Below are positions 36,072-44,926 of a DNA stretch of 64,000 bases, piece by piece; the first letter of the stretch is position 1; each line of letters begins with the position of its first letter. The notes beneath the pieces are model-generated. The model worked only from the letters and a program-made list of their open reading frames with translations. It ran no database searches and was not told the DNA's origin. The position numbers and the translations under genes are program-made. The stretch is from Neptuniibacter pectenicola (GTDB lineage Bacteria; Pseudomonadota; Gammaproteobacteria; Pseudomonadales; Balneatricaceae): the NCBI RefSeq assembly GCF_001597735.1, contig NZ_LUTS01000003.1:1-64000 (forward strand), in the 5' to 3' direction.

Positions 36072-37823
36072 TTACTCGCCTAAGGCCAGCCCCTCTCTTC
36101 GATTGTCGACCCCGCTCTCCCACAGGCCGTTATCGGTACGGCGAAACGCATGTAATCCACTGTTTAAATCACGTATTTTTATTTCATGGCCCATGTTGCT
36201 TAATGGCTCTGCCAGCTGCTCTGCGGCCGTGTCCGCCTCTAATTCGGTAATGCCATTACGGTTACTGACGTGGGGGGTGTTGATCGCTTGCTGAAGCGGT
36301 AGGTCTGTATTCAGCATCATTAATAAGCTTTCTGCGACATAGTTAATGATACGGCTGCCGCCGGGCGAACCCACTGCCGCATATAAGTTCCCCTCCGCAT
36401 CAAAAACCATAAAAGGCGACATGGAGCTACGGGGGCGTTTCCCCGGCTGTACTCTATTCGCAATGAGCTGACCTTGTTTCTCAGGTGTGAATGAGAAATC
36501 GGTTAACTGATTGTTGAGTAGAAAGCCGCCCACCATGAGGGTTGAGCCAAATGCCATCTCAATACTGCTGGTCATTGAGGCTGCATTACCCCATTGGTCG
36601 ACAACGACAAAATGGCTGGTGGAGGGGAGTTCCGGTGATTGGTCATCTCGCCACGCGCTATTCATGCCTTCAGGCTGGCCTGGTGCGATCGTACCCGCAT
36701 CCTGCGTAGATTGGATCAATGTGGCCCGCTGCTGGATATAGTCTGCATTTAAAAGTCCCTCGACAGGGACATCGACAAAATCGCTATCAGCGAGGTAGCG
36801 GCCCCGATCGGCATATGCGAGGCGTGATGCTTGGGTAAATAGGTGTTTTGCGAGCGGACTGTGGGGCGGAAGGGCTGAGTAATCGGTATGTTCTAATAAG
36901 GTTAATATCTGTAATACAGTTACGCCACCCGAGGTTGGTGGCGGAAAGCCGCAAACCTTATAGGTTTTATAAGGCTGACAGATGGGGGTGCGCTCTATCG
37001 CTTGATACTGTGCTAGGTCGCGACTACTGAGTAGCCCCGGGTTGTCTTTGATTTCCTGTATACGGGCAACAATCTTTTTGCCTAAAGTGCCTTGGTAGAA
37101 GGCCGAACTGCCCTGTTGAGCAATCAGTTTTAAGCTGCTGGCTAAGGCGGGGTTTTTACGTAGAAAGCCGACCGGAAGCGGAGAGCCATCTTCGGCATAA
37201 AAGTAATTGCGTGCTTCAGGGTATCGGTTTAAACCGGGGTTGATACCGCTGGCGATCAGTTTATGTAGCCGTGGGCTGACCTTAAACCCTTTTTCGGCTT
37301 GTACGATGGCACCTTTAAACAAAGGCTTCCACGGCAGCTTCCCGTGTTTAGTGTGTGCTAGTTCCAGCATTTTCAGCACGCCGGGCGTGCCGACTGAGCG
37401 ACCTCCTACGAGTGCATCAACCCAGCGCATCGGCTCTTTATTGCGATAGAAGAGTTTCTCATCCGCCGCGAGGGGCGCTGTTTCCCTACCATCTAACGCG
37501 GTTAGTTTGTTCTCCGCCTGGTCCCAATAGAGTAAAAATGCGCCACCGCCAATACCCGATGATTGGGGTTCGACTAAGGTGAGCATGGCCTGAATTGCAA
37601 CCGCAGCATCGGCGGCACTCCCGCCCTGTTGTAATATGCTTAAACCGACACGGGTCGCAAGGGGGTTTGCGGTTACAACAAGCGAGGGGTAAGCATTTGA
37701 TGCTATATTGGTTTGTCGCCCAGTGGCGTTTTCGGGTGCGAGATCTTCATCAACTGCATAGGCACTTGAAAGCGACAATGGAACAATGCAGAGTAGGGCG
37801 CGAAGTATATGCAGTAATTTCAT
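36072..37823 (-). CDS. ggt: Gamma-glutamyltransferase
   Basis: A 583-residue periplasmic enzyme that transfers or hydrolyses gamma-glutamyl groups of glutathione. It has a signal peptide (residues 1-23, ending SSAYA). The autoprocessing Thr is in STSHFVVVDQWGNAASMTSSIE; the Gly-rich GSPGGSRIINYV and SSGIGGGAFLLYWD regions are also present. It would supply cysteinylglycine and glutamate and can feed the 5-oxoproline pathway encoded nearby, though a direct link is inference. Confidence 0.93.
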   Translation of the reverse strand: MKLLHILRALLCIVPLSLSSAYAVDEDLAPENATGRQTNIASNAYPSLVVTANPLATRVGLSILQQGGSAADAAVAIQAMLTLVEPQSSGIGGGAFLLYWDQAENKLTALDGRETAPLAADEKLFYRNKEPMRWVDALVGGRSVGTPGVLKMLELAHTKHGKLPWKPLFKGAIVQAEKGFKVSPRLHKLIASGINPGLNRYPEARNYFYAEDGSPLPVGFLRKNPALASSLKLIAQQGSSAFYQGTLGKKIVARIQEIKDNPGLLSSRDLAQYQAIERTPICQPYKTYKVCGFPPPTSGGVTVLQILTLLEHTDYSALPPHSPLAKHLFTQASRLAYADRGRYLADSDFVDVPVEGLLNADYIQQRATLIQSTQDAGTIAPGQPEGMNSAWRDDQSPELPSTSHFVVVDQWGNAASMTSSIEMAFGSTLMVGGFLLNNQLTDFSFTPEKQGQLIANRVQPGKRPRSSMSPFMVFDAEGNLYAAVGSPGGSRIINYVAESLLMMLNTDLPLQQAINTPHVSNRNGITELEADTAAEQLAEPLSNMGHEIKIRDLNSGLHAFRRTDNGLWESGVDNRREGLALGE

Positions 37824-37944
37824 AGTTGAAAGGGTAAAAAGTACACGAATAAGTGAATAATCGGTTAAGAACTTTGCTTTCCGAAAGTGTTACTAATAAT
37901 CTACCCTTAACATTAAGCTAAGACTAGCATTTGGAGAAAGGAAA

Positions 37945-39255
37945 TTGTCAGTAGGTGTATGCGTGTTGGAAAATCGCGGTGAGCTACCGCAGTTTCGTTT
38001 AGTGTTGTTACATGACGCTGAAGGAAAAGCATTAGCTATATTGCCTGCTAATTCGCTACTTAATTTGGTGGCGATTTGGAAACAGACAGAGCGCCAACTT
38101 CAGCCGGTGAAGAGTGAGGACGCGAAACGCTATTTTGGCCAAGAAGCGTTGCGATTTCCTGATGGCCAAGCAAAGCTGCTCTCCTTAAAATTACTGATCT
38201 CTCCTGAATGTTTAGAGCATGCGCAGCTCGAATTGATCGAACCTCACTCCGGTTTAAGCATTGTGGCTATTTCTGAACAGTTGCAGTTAGGCCAGCGTCT
38301 TGACCTTGGGTTAACACTGCCACAGATCGCTGAAATGCAGCCTGAGGGGGGGGATGACACGGCGGTTATCTCTAAAGCGGTAGAGCGTTTTACCGTTTTG
38401 CGTATCCAGCAGCGGCTTGAAGATACTTTAGGCTTGCCCTCGTTACCGCCCACCGTTAAAAAAATTATCATGCTGCGTTCTGATCCCGAGGCGAGTGTTA
38501 AGGAGTTAGTCCCTGTTGTTAAGGTCGACCCGAGTCTATCGGCTCAAGTGATGAGCTGGGCGGCGTCGCCTTATTACGCCGCGCCGGGTAATGTAAGTTC
38601 AATAGACGATGCGGTTATTCGTGTCCTTGGTTTTGATCTTGTGATCAATATGGCCTTAGGTACGGCGATGGGGCAGATGCTGAAAATACCGGATGATCTG
38701 CCTCGCGGTGCCACACCTTACTGGATGCAGGCGGTTTATAATGCCAGCCTTGCAGAAAAGCTGTGCCGGATGATGCCGGGGAATGATCAGCGTCCACTAC
38801 CGGGTTTAGTGTACCTGTCAGCTCTGTTGCATAATTTTGGCTATTTAGTGTTAGCGCACCTATTTCCACCACACTTTTCGTTGCTTTCTCGCTATATTGA
38901 GGCGAACCCTCACTTTGCATTGGATGCGATAGAGCAGCAAATACTGAGCGTTACCCGTGAGCAAATCGGAAGTTGGCTACTGACAAGCTGGGACCTTCCT
39001 AAGCCTGTGACGGTTGCGATTAGGCAGCAAAACAGCCTTGATTACGCAGGTGAGCATCACCAGTATGCAAAACTACTTTATCTCTCTAATCGTTTACTGC
39101 GTCAGCAGGGACTCAGTGATGGCCCTGTGAGCCAAATACCTGACGAGTTGTATCTATCCCTAGGGTTAAACGAGGGCGAGGTTGCAGCCGCGTTACGCGA
39201 GCTAATGAGTAATGATAGCGATATTAAAGAATTGACGGCTCTGCTAGGAGACTAG
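37945..39255 (+). CDS. HDOD domain protein with a partial YbaK-like N-terminus
   Basis: A 436-residue protein. Residues about 150-360 form an HDOD domain (LPSLPPTVKKIIML, DPSLSAQVMSWAASPYYA, SIDDAVIRVLGFDLVINMALG, YLSALLHNFGYLVL). The first 80 residues (FRLVLLHDAEGKALAILPANSLLNL) resemble the middle of the YbaK deacylase domain that Pseudomonas homologues carry, but the usual first strand and helix are absent. The start codon is TTG with GGAGAAAGG 6 bp ahead; no upstream frame extends it. A c-di-GMP/stress signalling role is common for HDOD proteins but unproven here. Confidence 0.8.
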   Translation: MSVGVCVLENRGELPQFRLVLLHDAEGKALAILPANSLLNLVAIWKQTERQLQPVKSEDAKRYFGQEALRFPDGQAKLLSLKLLISPECLEHAQLELIEPHSGLSIVAISEQLQLGQRLDLGLTLPQIAEMQPEGGDDTAVISKAVERFTVLRIQQRLEDTLGLPSLPPTVKKIIMLRSDPEASVKELVPVVKVDPSLSAQVMSWAASPYYAAPGNVSSIDDAVIRVLGFDLVINMALGTAMGQMLKIPDDLPRGATPYWMQAVYNASLAEKLCRMMPGNDQRPLPGLVYLSALLHNFGYLVLAHLFPPHFSLLSRYIEANPHFALDAIEQQILSVTREQIGSWLLTSWDLPKPVTVAIRQQNSLDYAGEHHQYAKLLYLSNRLLRQQGLSDGPVSQIPDELYLSLGLNEGEVAAALRELMSNDSDIKELTALLGD

Positions 39256-39261
39256 AGGGCG

Positions 39262-39296
39262 ATATAGCCACGGTATAGTGCATACCGTGGCTATAT
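39262..39296. terminator. Long hairpin between convergent genes
   Basis: ATATAGCCACGGTAT and ATACCGTGGCTATAT are perfect 15-bp arms with a 5-base loop, centred between the HDOD gene and the ABC-F gene. It lacks a T run but its position suggests a bidirectional stop. Confidence 0.7.
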
Positions 39297-39299
39297 GAA

Positions 39300-41240
39300 C
39301 TAGGTTTCTAATTCGCTGAGTTCCTCTTCCAGCGTTTCGAGTGCTTCCTGCTGCTCCATCCATTCCAACTCGGTTGCTTCCGCTTGTTGTTTAAGACGTG
39401 CTTGCTGTTGTAAGAGATCTTTTAGTTTGTCTTTGTTTTCCGCTTCATAGAGGGTGCTTTCGCTGAGCGCGGCCTCTATCTCGGTTAACGTTTTGTGTTG
39501 TGTTTCCATATCGGCATCAAGCTGTTCGATCCGTTTTTTGATGGGGCGAAGTTGATTTCTACGCTCCGCCGCTAAACGTTTTTGCTCTTTTCGCTCGGTT
39601 GCCGACAGGGATTTTTTTTCATCCGGTTGTGCCGTCGAGAAGGCATCCGCTTCTGTTTTTTGCTCTTGGCGTTTTTGTTCTAAAAGCCACGCCTGATAAT
39701 CCTCTAGGTCTCCTTTGAACTCCGCAACCTGACCGTTCGCAACCAGTAGAAACTCATCCACTGTGTTACGCAGCAAGTGGCGGTCATGGGAGACCAGAAT
39801 AAGCACCCCTTCAAAGGATTGTAGCGCCAGCGTAAGTGCATGGCGTACCTCAAGGTCAAGGTGGTTGGTCGGCTCATCCATCAAGAGTAGATTCGGCTTC
39901 TGCCACGCAATCATCGATAGGGCCACGCGCGCTTTTTCGCCACCTGAGAAGTTTTGCACCGGTTCGAGTGCTCGATCACCGATAAAACCAAAGGAGCCTA
40001 AGAAGTTGCGAATCTCTTGTTCTGACGCACTGGGTGTTATGCGTTTGATATGAAGCAGAGGTGATGCCGCCATATCTAATGCTTCGAGCTGGTGCTGGGC
40101 AAAATAGCCGATCTTTAAATTATCGCTTTCATGACGTTCCCCGTTACAGAGGGTTAAATCGCCCACTAAGGTTTTAACTAAGGTGGATTTCCCCGCGCCA
40201 TTCGGGCCAAGTAAGCCAATACGTGTTCCGGGTGTAAGTGAAAGAGAACTTTTATTTAGAACGGTTTTGCCTTCATACCCACACTCTGCATCAGATAAGG
40301 TGAGTAGGGGGGAGGACATTTTGTCAGAGGAGCAAAACTGAAAACTAAAGGGGCTATCAATATGCGCAGGTGCAATTTTTTCCATGCGCTCGAGCTCTTT
40401 GATACGGCTTTGGGCTTGTTTTGCTTTTGTGGCCTTGGCGCGAAAACGACGGACAAAATCTTCAACTTCGCTGATACGTTGTTGCTGTTTGACGAAGGCG
40501 GCCTGTTGCTGGGCTAAACGCTCGGCTCTTTGGCGTTCAAAGGCCGAATACCCACCTTTGTAGAGCAGTAGTTTTTTCTGTTCAACATGGGTGATATGGG
40601 TGACAACATTATCTAGAAAATCACGGTCATGGGAGATAAGAATCAGCATGCCGGGGTATTGTCTAAGCCACTGTTCTAGCCAGATCGTTGCATCTAAATC
40701 TAAATGGTTGGTTGGCTCATCGAGTAACAGCAGGTCAGAGGGGCACATCAGTGCCTGAGCGAGGTTTAAACGGATTCTCCAGCCCCCTGAGAACTCTTTC
40801 ACGCCGCGTGTGATGTCGGTATGGCTAAAGCCGAGCCCTGACAATAGCTGGGCGGCACGGGATTCCGCCGTATAACCATCGAGGTTGTCGAGTTCGGCAT
40901 GCAGTTCGCCAATGCGAGCATGTTGGTGCTCTTGTTCTGCGCGGGCTAACTGCTGTTGGACCTTGCGTAGTTCAATATCACCGTCTAACACATACTCCAG
41001 TGCGGAGCGGTCCGATGTAGGGACCTCCTGAGCCATATGGGACATGCGTAAACCGCCCGGTAGCTCTAAGTCACCGCTATCACAATGGAGCTCGCCTAAG
41101 ATGAGCTTAAAGAGTGAGGTTTTGCCTGCACCATTGGCGCCAACAAGCCCTACTTTCCAACCAGGGTGTAGTGTTAAATCGGCCTGCTCTAGCAAAATGT
41201 TATGGCCGCGTTGTAAGCTTACTTTTTGTAATTGAATCAT
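39300..41240 (-). CDS. yheS: ABC-F family ATPase YheS-like
   Basis: A 646-residue soluble ABC-F protein with two ATPase cassettes: Walker A GANGAGKTSL and GPNGAGKSTL, signatures FSGGWRIRL and FSGGEKARV, Walker B LLLLDEPTNHLD and LLLMDEPTNHLD. A long charged linker and a C-terminal coiled coil follow. N-terminal sequence and length match E. coli YheS (637 aa). ABC-F proteins act on the ribosome. The ATG at 41240 overlaps on the opposite strand with a possible start of the next gene (see findings). Confidence 0.9.
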   Translation of the reverse strand: MIQLQKVSLQRGHNILLEQADLTLHPGWKVGLVGANGAGKTSLFKLILGELHCDSGDLELPGGLRMSHMAQEVPTSDRSALEYVLDGDIELRKVQQQLARAEQEHQHARIGELHAELDNLDGYTAESRAAQLLSGLGFSHTDITRGVKEFSGGWRIRLNLAQALMCPSDLLLLDEPTNHLDLDATIWLEQWLRQYPGMLILISHDRDFLDNVVTHITHVEQKKLLLYKGGYSAFERQRAERLAQQQAAFVKQQQRISEVEDFVRRFRAKATKAKQAQSRIKELERMEKIAPAHIDSPFSFQFCSSDKMSSPLLTLSDAECGYEGKTVLNKSSLSLTPGTRIGLLGPNGAGKSTLVKTLVGDLTLCNGERHESDNLKIGYFAQHQLEALDMAASPLLHIKRITPSASEQEIRNFLGSFGFIGDRALEPVQNFSGGEKARVALSMIAWQKPNLLLMDEPTNHLDLEVRHALTLALQSFEGVLILVSHDRHLLRNTVDEFLLVANGQVAEFKGDLEDYQAWLLEQKRQEQKTEADAFSTAQPDEKKSLSATERKEQKRLAAERRNQLRPIKKRIEQLDADMETQHKTLTEIEAALSESTLYEAENKDKLKDLLQQQARLKQQAEATELEWMEQQEALETLEEELSELET

Positions 41241-41262
41241 GGCGGCGGATTTTAACATACAG

Positions 41263-41745
41263 ATGCAATTGAAAAACGATCTATGGGACTTTGCGCTCAA
41301 TTTTTATCAACAACCTGAGGTTGAGCCCACTTGCCTGTTGCTGCAAGCGCAGTTTGGCGTGAGCATTAATCGGCTCATCTATGCGGTCTGGTGTGGTTGT
41401 CGAGGTGAGCAAGCGGTTGACGGGGCCTCGCAGGGGGCTGATCGATGGCAGCGTGAAGTGACCCATGCACTGAGAGCCATACGTTTTAATGTACGGGAGA
41501 AACGAGCTGAATTAGATGGATTGGATGCCTGTTATCGCCAATTAAGGCAGGCTGAACTTGCCTGTGAGCAGGTTGAGTTGGCCATGCTCTATCAGCAACC
41601 ACGGGTGAGTATGCATGATCAAGATATTCGCGCGTTGGTGTTGAGCAATATTAAACGTTATCTGGTCGAGTCGAATGTTGCGTTTGATGCCGCGTTAGAA
41701 GTAGCACTTCAGCCTATATTATCAGCGATAAATCACTACTTATGA
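41263..41745 (+). CDS. TIGR02444 family protein
   Basis: A 160-residue protein of the TIGR02444 family, cytoplasmic and of unknown function: DLWDFALNFYQQPEVEPTCLLLQAQFG, with the LQ...GVSINRLIYAVW core. The family usually begins close to the DLW motif, which favours the ATG at 41263; an in-frame ATG at 41239 would overlap the divergent yheS start codon by 2 bases. Neither start has a strong ribosome site. Confidence 0.72.
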   Translation: MQLKNDLWDFALNFYQQPEVEPTCLLLQAQFGVSINRLIYAVWCGCRGEQAVDGASQGADRWQREVTHALRAIRFNVREKRAELDGLDACYRQLRQAELACEQVELAMLYQQPRVSMHDQDIRALVLSNIKRYLVESNVAFDAALEVALQPILSAINHYL

Positions 41746-41918
41746 ACAAATGGGGCGGTTTGGGGTGGTTTGAGAGTGAACTTTGCGGTTTAATCGTGGA
41801 CTAAGAAGCGAGAGAGTGAACCTGAAATATCTTTTCTCTGGCCGATAAATAGCTTGATTATTAGGAAGAGAACCATAGTTATTGGCTTCCGTTGAATGAC
41901 AAATAAGGATAAGAACAG

Positions 41919-42635
41919 ATGAAACAAACTTTGCTAGCGGTTGCTCTTGGTGCCGCATTAATCTCTCCAACTGTTACCGCAGTGGAACTAAAAACTGAAG
42001 AGCAGAAAGTTAGCTACAGTGTTGGTTTGATGGTAGGTGAACAGCTTAAAACGATTCCTAATCTTGATTTTGATACGTTTATTGCTGCAGCTAAAACAAC
42101 CTACGCGGGTGAAGAGCCACAGCTTACACCTGATCAAGTGGGTGATGTGATGAAAGCCTTCCAAGAGCGTCAAGTTGCAGAACAGAAAAAGAAATTTGAT
42201 CAGCTAAGCCAAGACAATCTGGATAAAGGTACAAAATACCTAGCTGAAAACGGTAAAAAGAAAGGCGTTGTAACAACTAAGTCTGGTTTGCAGTATCAAG
42301 AACTAACGGCGGGTAAAGGCAAAAAACCTACCGCTGAAGATATCGTGAAAGTTCACTACCGTGGCACGTTGATTGACGGTACTGAGTTTGATAGTTCTTA
42401 TGCCCGTAACGAGCCTGTTTCTTTCCCTCTAAGTGGCGTTATCCCTGGTTGGACTGAAGGTCTACAGCTGATTAAAGAGGGTGGTAAAGCACGTTTAGTG
42501 ATTCCATCTGAACTTGCTTACGGCCCAGGTGGTATGGGCGGTGCTATTGGACCGAACGAAACACTGATCTTTGAAGTTGAGCTACTGGAAATTAACCCAG
42601 AAGCTGAGCAAGCAGCAGAAGAAGGCGCTAAGTAA
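41919..42635 (+). CDS. fkpA: FKBP-type peptidyl-prolyl isomerase (FkpA/Mip-like)
   Basis: A 238-residue periplasmic prolyl isomerase. Signal peptide residues 1-21 (ending TVTA), an N-terminal dimerisation helix bundle (residues 22-110), and an FKBP domain with VKVHYRGTLIDGTEFDSS, VIPGWTEGLQ and ELAYGPGGMGGAIGPNETLIFEVELL. It assists folding of exported proteins. AAGGATAAG upstream; followed by a strong terminator. FklB is the close alternative. Confidence 0.9.
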   Translation: MKQTLLAVALGAALISPTVTAVELKTEEQKVSYSVGLMVGEQLKTIPNLDFDTFIAAAKTTYAGEEPQLTPDQVGDVMKAFQERQVAEQKKKFDQLSQDNLDKGTKYLAENGKKKGVVTTKSGLQYQELTAGKGKKPTAEDIVKVHYRGTLIDGTEFDSSYARNEPVSFPLSGVIPGWTEGLQLIKEGGKARLVIPSELAYGPGGMGGAIGPNETLIFEVELLEINPEAEQAAEEGAK

Positions 42636-42660
42636 TAACGTCTTTATCGGGTATTAATAA

Positions 42661-42693
42661 AAAGGCCGCTACATAACTGTAGCGGCCTTTTTG
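42661..42693. terminator. Bidirectional terminator after fkpA
   Basis: AAAGGCCGCTAC-(6)-GTAGCGGCCTTT with A and T runs outside, between the convergent fkpA and WD40 genes. Confidence 0.93.
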
Positions 42694-42720
42694 TTTGTCT
42701 TGACCCGTTATGGGTGGGGG

Positions 42721-43698
42721 TTATTGCAGTTCGTTCATAAAGCCATTAGAGCCGAGAGCGTAATATTTGTCTTGGCCAAAGCCAACGGCGTAAACCCCAG
42801 CTTGTACTGGGCCATAGGCGTCTCTACGATGCACTCTCCAGCTTTTAAGTTGTTCGCCTGTCGTTACATCCCATAGTTGCACTAAGCCTGATGCGGTACC
42901 TGTGAGTAGCTGCTGGCTATCAGGGGAGAAGCGGGCGCTGAGGTAGCTGATTCTTTTTTGGGAGAAGCTAGCGATGTCACTGAGGATATGCATTTCGGTA
43001 CCGGAATCGATATCCCAAATAACGGCTTTATCTAAGCTGCCTGCACTAAATGCGGTTTTCATATTGGGTGAGAGGGCGACAGTATCGACCACATTGCCTA
43101 AGCTAAGTTCTTTTAATAGCTCGCCGGTTTCAACGCTCCAGAGTTTTACTTTGTAAGCGTCTGAGCCTGTTAATGCTAATGAACCATCGTCACTTAGATC
43201 AACACTACGGACTCGGGCTTCATGGCGGAAGGTGCGTTTGACTCCCCCCTGTTTTACATCAAAATATACGGCGGTATGGTTAGCTAACCCTAAAAGGGCG
43301 TAATCCCCATTGGGAGAGAGATCCATCTGCATAATTTCTGCGGGTGAACTCCAAAACCCTTCCGCTTGACCGTTACGTAAGTTCCACAGCACTAAGTCTT
43401 GTTGATTTGCGGTGGCGGCGTACTTCTCCTCGGGTGAAAACGCAGTGGCGGCGATAATTGAAAAGGTTTTGGCCTTATGGTTCCAATTATAGAGGCGCTC
43501 ATTGTTTTCCAGTGTCCATAAGCTTCCGCCATGATCAAACGAGCCGATTGCACTATAAGTACCCGTAGACGATATGCTGGCTGTATACGCGCCCCTAAGC
43601 GCGTATTCAGACCAGGAGGTAGGCGCGTCGCTGCTGTCACAGCCCGCCAGAGAGAGTAATCCACCCGCAAGGAGTACGTAAGTTACGGCATGACGCAT
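42721..43698 (-). CDS. WD40-repeat lipoprotein
   Basis: A 325-residue protein with a lipoprotein signal (lipobox LAGC, Cys about residue 20) and at least five WD40 blades, visible as repeated units ending in LWNL, LWSV, IWDI and LWDV. Such lipoproteins are widespread in Pseudomonas and Oceanospirillum relatives without a known function. It starts 10 bp after rsd on the same strand and is probably cotranscribed. Confidence 0.8.
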   Translation of the reverse strand: MRHAVTYVLLAGGLLSLAGCDSSDAPTSWSEYALRGAYTASISSTGTYSAIGSFDHGGSLWTLENNERLYNWNHKAKTFSIIAATAFSPEEKYAATANQQDLVLWNLRNGQAEGFWSSPAEIMQMDLSPNGDYALLGLANHTAVYFDVKQGGVKRTFRHEARVRSVDLSDDGSLALTGSDAYKVKLWSVETGELLKELSLGNVVDTVALSPNMKTAFSAGSLDKAVIWDIDSGTEMHILSDIASFSQKRISYLSARFSPDSQQLLTGTASGLVQLWDVTTGEQLKSWRVHRRDAYGPVQAGVYAVGFGQDKYYALGSNGFMNELQ

Positions 43699-43708
43699 AT
43701 TTCAATTC

Positions 43709-44182
43709 CTACTCAACTACAACCGAATCACGATGAGAGGTATGTAAAACGGCGATCATTTTATCTTCTAGCTCAAAGCGTTCTTCCAACGCCTCACCTA
43801 GGTGGGATAAATGTTCAGAAAACTCTCTAATTGTCTGTACCGTTGGTTCAGATAGGGTAGAAAAATCATCATTAAAATCTAAGGCAATGTCGGTGCTGAC
43901 CTGTATTTTTGGTAACAGCTCTTGCCCCTCTTGTAAGCTGCCATCGGCAAAATCTCGACCTTCGAGTAACAATTGCTCGTAAACTTCAAAATGGCCGGAT
44001 GAAAGATAATCCATCATGACTTGGCAGAACATTTGAACGCGACCGTTGAGTTCGTCGTTGATCGGCTGTTCGGGTAAATGGACAAATAAGCTGATGAGTT
44101 TTTGTCGCCCTTCTAGCCAGTTATCGATTATTTCGCTTACTCCGCCCCAGCGTTCTTTAGCGCTCTTACATTTTTCTAACAT
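43709..44182 (-). CDS. rsd: Rsd/AlgQ family anti-sigma-70 regulator
   Basis: A 157-residue helical protein of the Rsd/AlgQ family: MLEKCKSAKERWGG, then GHFEVYEQLLLEG, and ALDFNDDF, the same core as AlgQ of Pseudomonas. It binds region 4 of sigma-70 and shifts RNA polymerase use in stationary phase. Transcribed with the WD40 lipoprotein gene. Confidence 0.85.
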   Translation of the reverse strand: MLEKCKSAKERWGGVSEIIDNWLEGRQKLISLFVHLPEQPINDELNGRVQMFCQVMMDYLSSGHFEVYEQLLLEGRDFADGSLQEGQELLPKIQVSTDIALDFNDDFSTLSEPTVQTIREFSEHLSHLGEALEERFELEDKMIAVLHTSHRDSVVVE

Positions 44183-44449
44183 TTGCGCACCTCTGCTGCC
44201 TTTAATTTAGGCAGTCATATAAGTCTAAGCTTGAAACAAGCGTTAGTGTTGCTCTCTGATTAACTATCATCATATTCCTAAGCTGTTTCAGGGTGCAACA
44301 GCCGTTTTCTGAAAAACGGGCTTTTATTAATTATCTAATGGTAGAACGTCGTTTTTGCCGGGATGAGTAAAAATATTTTTATGAGCGACTGTTGAGCCTT
44401 ACGTGAGCACGCTATACTCGGAATATTGTTAGATCTTACGGGGCGATAA
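44183..44449. other. Divergent promoter region of rsd and the FliL-like gene
   Basis: About 265 bp without a gene. A TATACT -10-like element lies at 44413-44418, some 30 bp before the FliL-like start. No clear -35 at the usual distance. Confidence 0.35.
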
Positions 44450-44848
44450 ATGTTTAAACGACTGGTTTTATTAATGGTAATGATTTTCTCTGTGCAGTTT
44501 GCAGCGGCAGAAACAGAGAAAACAGTTGAAGATTATGTGAACTATATCGAGTTGAAGTCATTTACAACCAATCTAGATGGCGTAGGCAAACCGCGTTTTC
44601 TTAAATGTGAGGTGACAATTCAAGTGTCGAGTGAGTCGGCGCACCATGCGGTGAACGCGCATATGCCACAGATCAGAAATGATTTAGTCTTCCTGCTCAG
44701 TTCGCAAAGTGATGAGACGGTGGGTACGGTTGATGCGCAAAATAGGCTGGCGAAAAAGGCATTAGAGGCGGTCAAAAAGGTACTGATGGAAGAGGAAGGT
44801 GAAAGCTTTGTCTCAGACCTGTTTTTTACCAGCTTTGTGGTGCAATAG
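44450..44848 (+). CDS. FliL-like basal body-associated protein
   Basis: A 132-residue protein with a signal peptide or anchor (residues 1-20, ending FAAA), then a FliL-type domain: YIELKSFTTNL, PRFLKCEVTIQV, HMPQIRNDLVFLLSSQS, and a C-terminal VSDLFFTSFVVQ. It is not in a flagellar operon; Pseudomonas has a similar solitary FliL homologue. Its actual partner is unknown. Confidence 0.75.
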   Translation: MFKRLVLLMVMIFSVQFAAAETEKTVEDYVNYIELKSFTTNLDGVGKPRFLKCEVTIQVSSESAHHAVNAHMPQIRNDLVFLLSSQSDETVGTVDAQNRLAKKALEAVKKVLMEEEGESFVSDLFFTSFVVQ

Positions 44849-44874
44849 GGCCGGTTGATCGCGCGATAAAGTTA

Positions 44875-44909
44875 TATAAAAAATGCAGGCTTGGCCTGCA
44901 TTTTTTATA
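44875..44909. terminator. Bidirectional terminator between the FliL-like gene and gshA
   Basis: TATAAAAAATGCAGGC-TTG-GCCTGCATTTTTTATA, a perfect 16-bp stem with T runs on both strands. Confidence 0.93.
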
Positions 44910-44926
44910 GCTGAACAATGGCGTTG

